This document shows, piece after piece, positions 19,001 to 21,973 of a stretch of 21,973 nucleotides of DNA. The stretch is taken from positions 614,719 to 636,691 of the forward strand of contig NW_004457323.1 in the NCBI RefSeq assembly GCF_000313135.1, written 5' to 3'. Numbering within the stretch: position 1 is the stretch's first letter; each line of letters begins with the position of its first letter. The notes beneath the pieces are model-generated. The model was not told where the DNA came from. It saw only the letters and a program-made list of their open reading frames with translations, and did not search any database. This stretch comes from Acanthamoeba castellanii str. Neff (lineage: Eukaryota; Discosea; Longamoebia; Acanthamoebidae). The translations under genes and the position numbers were made by a program.

Positions 19001-21848
19001 GGGGTGTTGTTCTGACACTGATGATGGGTGACGGCAACCACACAGACGACACGATTGAGAGGCTCCTTGATGTGACGCCCTCCTACGTGGCCAGTGCGCT
19101 CGGCCGGATAGCCCTGTGTCTGCAGATGGATTTCGCACCCTACATCGGCCTCTTCATCAACGTGACGGAGAGGTGCATCCCGCACGAGTGCGACGCCGTG
19201 CTCCTCATGACCGAAGACCGACCGGTGGACATGGACGGCTGGGAGGTCGCTGAAACCGTGGACGACTTTGGTATTTCTTTCTTGTCGATCGCAAGATCCC
19301 TGCAGTAAGTGCTTAAGGCCTCCGGTGTGTATGTTCCGTGTGTGCAGGCGGAGTGCAAAAGGTGTACGTGTATAAGCGAGACATCAGGGACAAGAGAATA
19401 GCCATCAACGCGCTGGGCAGCGTCATCACCATGTTCGCCGAGTCTGATGAAGGGCACGTAGCGATCGCACTTCTTTCTCCATTTCTTTGCTTGCACACAA
19501 CTACCCCCTAATTAGTTCTCACTATTTTCACTCAATTTTTGTGTACCGCAGGGCTCAGCATTTCCTCCCCTACATCAAGCCCGCACAGTACATGCTGCAG
19601 CGCGTGCTGCGGCTGGTGGACAACAACTTCGAGGTGATGGGCGTGAAGGAGCTCTCGTTCTGCCGGCGCATTCCATCGTTCATCCGGCTCTACGAACGCG
19701 CCAAGTCCGCGCAGAACAAGCAGACCGACGAGGCCAAGCTCGCCGCGCTGAAGGCCACGCTCGACGCCTCCGCACGCGCCGCGCGAGCCCTTCTGCCGGG
19801 CAAACCGAATGACGACGGCGTCGACGATCTCGCCGCGCTTCTTCATCAACTTGTCCAGCAGCCGCCACACGAAGCGCGACAAGCCGAGGAAACGACGACA
19901 GACGGCGAGGAGAAAGAGAAGGGGAAGGAAAAGCAGCTGGCTGTCAACGATGAGGCAGATAAGAAGGAGGGCAATGACGATGAGTTCGCGGAGCCCGACG
20001 CCGTTACGCTGCTGAACTTGGTCGAGCCTCTGTGGCAAGACCTGGCCAACGCTTGGGAAAGAGTGCAGGAGCCCAAGAAGTCGATGGAGCTCTTCGTCCT
20101 ATGGGAGGAGGTACGCCTTCCTACACTCGCTAGCCGACCTCCTGCGCCTCTTCCGTTCGTCTTCATGAGCCGAAGCGCCTGACGTTTGTTCGTTACGACA
20201 TCGCCCAGATATTGTCGACAGCCAAGGGCGAATGCTTGGGCGTGGAGGAGGTGCACGCCACGGCCGAGCATCTCCTCTCGGTCCTCTACGACAGTGATCA
20301 CTACATGGACTTCGAAGGTACGCTCTCTCCGTTCACGCTTCCCGGATCGTTGCTTGTGCTCATCTTTCGTTTGTTCGTTCTGATAGGCGAGGAAATTGGC
20401 GAAGGGGGTGCGTCGTCATCTTCATCTTCTTCGTCATCTCTTCGCACACCGCGTATGTGTGTTCTTTACACTAACGCACCCATTTCACAACATGTGCAGC
20501 CTCTTTTCTGGCGGGCAGCCTTATTCCCGAGGTTATGGAAGGCCTGCTGCAGTACCACCCCAAAGCCTTCGACGGGCCATTTTTGATGAATCACGTCATA
20601 CCCAGCCTGCAAAACGTTCTCGTACGTACTCTCTGCTTCTGCCACACGGCGAGATGATGGGGGTGGATTTACATCTCTTTCTTACCTCTCTTTCCCTTTT
20701 ACCCGTCGCCGACAGCAAGACACGCCATTCCCGGCCACGCAGCAGGGCTGTTTGCTGATGTTGGACAGCGTGCTGGACTACATGCCGCAGCCTGCGTACG
20801 TCACCTGACCCGGCATCTCAACAAAAGAAAGCTGTCAAAGATCGACAACCAATTAACCACCGTGTCAATGGCATGCGCAGCGACTATGTGAGCACGATCT
20901 GTCCGCTTCTCTTCCGCTTCGTCCTGCATCCCGACCCTGCGATCTCGCAAGCCGCCTGCTATGGTACCTACGCCGCCGCTCCCGCTCATTTATGCACCAC
21001 AACAAGTCGCCAATGCGCGGGAAGGAGGCACTGAGAGTGTATGCTCACACTCATTGCGTTGAACAGGTCTCGGAGTGTGCGCTAAGTTGACTTCACCGGA
21101 GACGGACAAGGAGACGAGCGATGCCCTCTGCCAGGGCTTCGCCACGTTGCAGCAGGCCACCATCAAGTGGCACGCCCGAGCACAACGGTCGCGAGAGGAC
21201 ACGGGCGACTCCAAGACACCTGAGTACGGCCCTGACACACACGTCTGCTGACCACATGGTTTCCTGACTCTGTGTGTATGCATGTGTATCGCAGGCAATG
21301 GGTGTGCGACAACACCCTGAGCGCGCAGGCCAAGGTCTTCTGCAAGCACTACTACAACATGCCTAATCTCACCGGGTACGTTCATCGCCCCACAATGATC
21401 GTTGTGTGGGCACGCACGTACATGCGACTGAGGAAGTGATTCAGTTGGTTCTGAAAAAATCACTTCTGTTCTGTCGGCCCGCCCCACAGAGCAATCGACG
21501 CGTGGTTGGAGTATCTGCCTTTGCGAGCAGATACCCTGGAGATGGTGGAGGTACTCGAAATACTCTGTGGCTTCATCCGAAGGTACCTTGCGCTTTACCA
21601 CCTTCTTTTCCTCATGTGATTGACCATGTGTCGTGTGTGTGTTGTGTGTTGTGTGTGTGTGTGGTCGTGCTTACAGTGAGAACCCGCACGTGCGAATTTT
21701 CATCACGAGCAGACGTATGACGGTGGCGCGGGCGCTGGTGGTGCAGCTGCGCAAGTTCAATCGCATGGTGAAGGTCGCCGATCACATCGAGAGGCTCGTG
21801 CCCCTCCTGCCCTTCATCAACCAGTACATCCAGCAGACTCTGGGCTAG
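16009..21848 (+). CDS. HEAT-repeat importin-beta-like protein
   Basis: About 1346 residues from 21 exons: 16009-16641, 16726-16851, 16924-17031, 17100-17297, 17389-17623, 17707-17819, 17915-17997, 18077-18177, 18236-18702, 18782-18971, 19046-19270, 19348-19453, 19552-20110, 20209-20317, 20500-20621, 20716-20795, 20881-20963, 21067-21223, 21295-21375, 21490-21582, 21677-21848. Phases agree at all junctions. The protein is a chain of amphipathic helix pairs of HEAT type (for example LRVAAAVCLGRMAKYVPQF). Near the C-terminus WLEYLPLRADTLEMVEVL is close to the WLSWLPLHEDKEEAV stretch of importin-5, so a karyopherin-beta carrying cargo through nuclear pores is the best guess. It is longer than importin-5 (about 1100) because of acidic, low-complexity inserts and a Gln/Ala-rich head. 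The N-terminal Ran-binding repeats are not recognisable by eye, and another HEAT protein is possible. The exon 12/13 junction has a GC-AG and a GT-AG solution. Confidence 0.72.
21628..21664. repeat. GT-rich microsatellite in importin-like last intron
   Basis: Imperfect (GT)n run inside the intron 21583-21676, just before the TTACAG acceptor. It resembles the GT runs in the VWA8 introns. Confidence 0.75.
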
Positions 21849-21973
21849 CGGGCGGGCCTCCTATGTTTTTTTTTGTAGACACTGGCGCAAACATCCTCTC
21901 CCTTTGCTCTTACTACTTCTCCGCGCTCGGCAGGTCACTCTGGGGACCTTTTCTCCGCGTCCTGCCAGTTTAT
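21849..21973. other. 3' flank of importin-like gene
   Basis: 125 bp after the last stop up to the window edge. It contains a T9 run at about 21866-21874 and pyrimidine-rich sequence. No gene is visible. Confidence 0.4.

Overview
The window looks like nuclear DNA of an Acanthamoeba-type free-living amoeba. It is GC-rich, and genes lie tightly packed on both strands. Nearly every gene is cut by many short introns (about 60-130 bp), mostly GT-AG and often full of CA/GT microsatellite. One gene product has the two 8-Cys-domain architecture that I recall for the Leo lectins of the Acanthamoeba cyst wall. The organism call is inference from these traits. All gene models below were spliced by hand, using reading-phase continuity and family motifs.

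Layout. (1) 1-531 (+): 3' end of a WASP/SCAR-family actin nucleation-promoting factor (poly-Pro, WH2, central and acidic regions). (2) 715-1697 (+): penta-EF-hand-like calcium-binding protein. (3) 1786-2609 (-): secreted protein with two 8-Cys domains, Leo-lectin-like. (4) 2610-3331: the longest stretch without a gene, between divergent starts. (5) 3332-10340 (+): a 26-exon VWA8 homologue, a mitochondrial AAA+/VWA ATPase of about 1567 residues that lacks the middle propeller-like part of the animal protein. (6) 10471-12411 (-): BTB/T1 (KCTD-type) protein, 503 residues. (7) 12814-13971 (-): Rab7-like GTPase with one apparent missing base. (8) 14256-15931 (+): MBOAT-type wax-synthase-like membrane acyltransferase, 330 residues. 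(9) 16009-21848 (+): 21-exon HEAT-repeat importin-beta-like protein, about 1346 residues, with several acidic inserts.

The genes do not form a pathway. They are ordinary housekeeping and amoeba-specific genes set head-to-head (3/5, 7/8), tail-to-tail (2/3, 5/6) or head-to-tail at very short spacing (8/9, 77 bp). I found no rRNA, tRNA, transposon, CRISPR array or viral element. The points most worth a second look are the duplicated 8-Cys protein and its one-sided intron, the propeller-less VWA8, the wax-synthase-like enzyme, the broken frame in the Rab7-like gene, and possible GC-AG introns.
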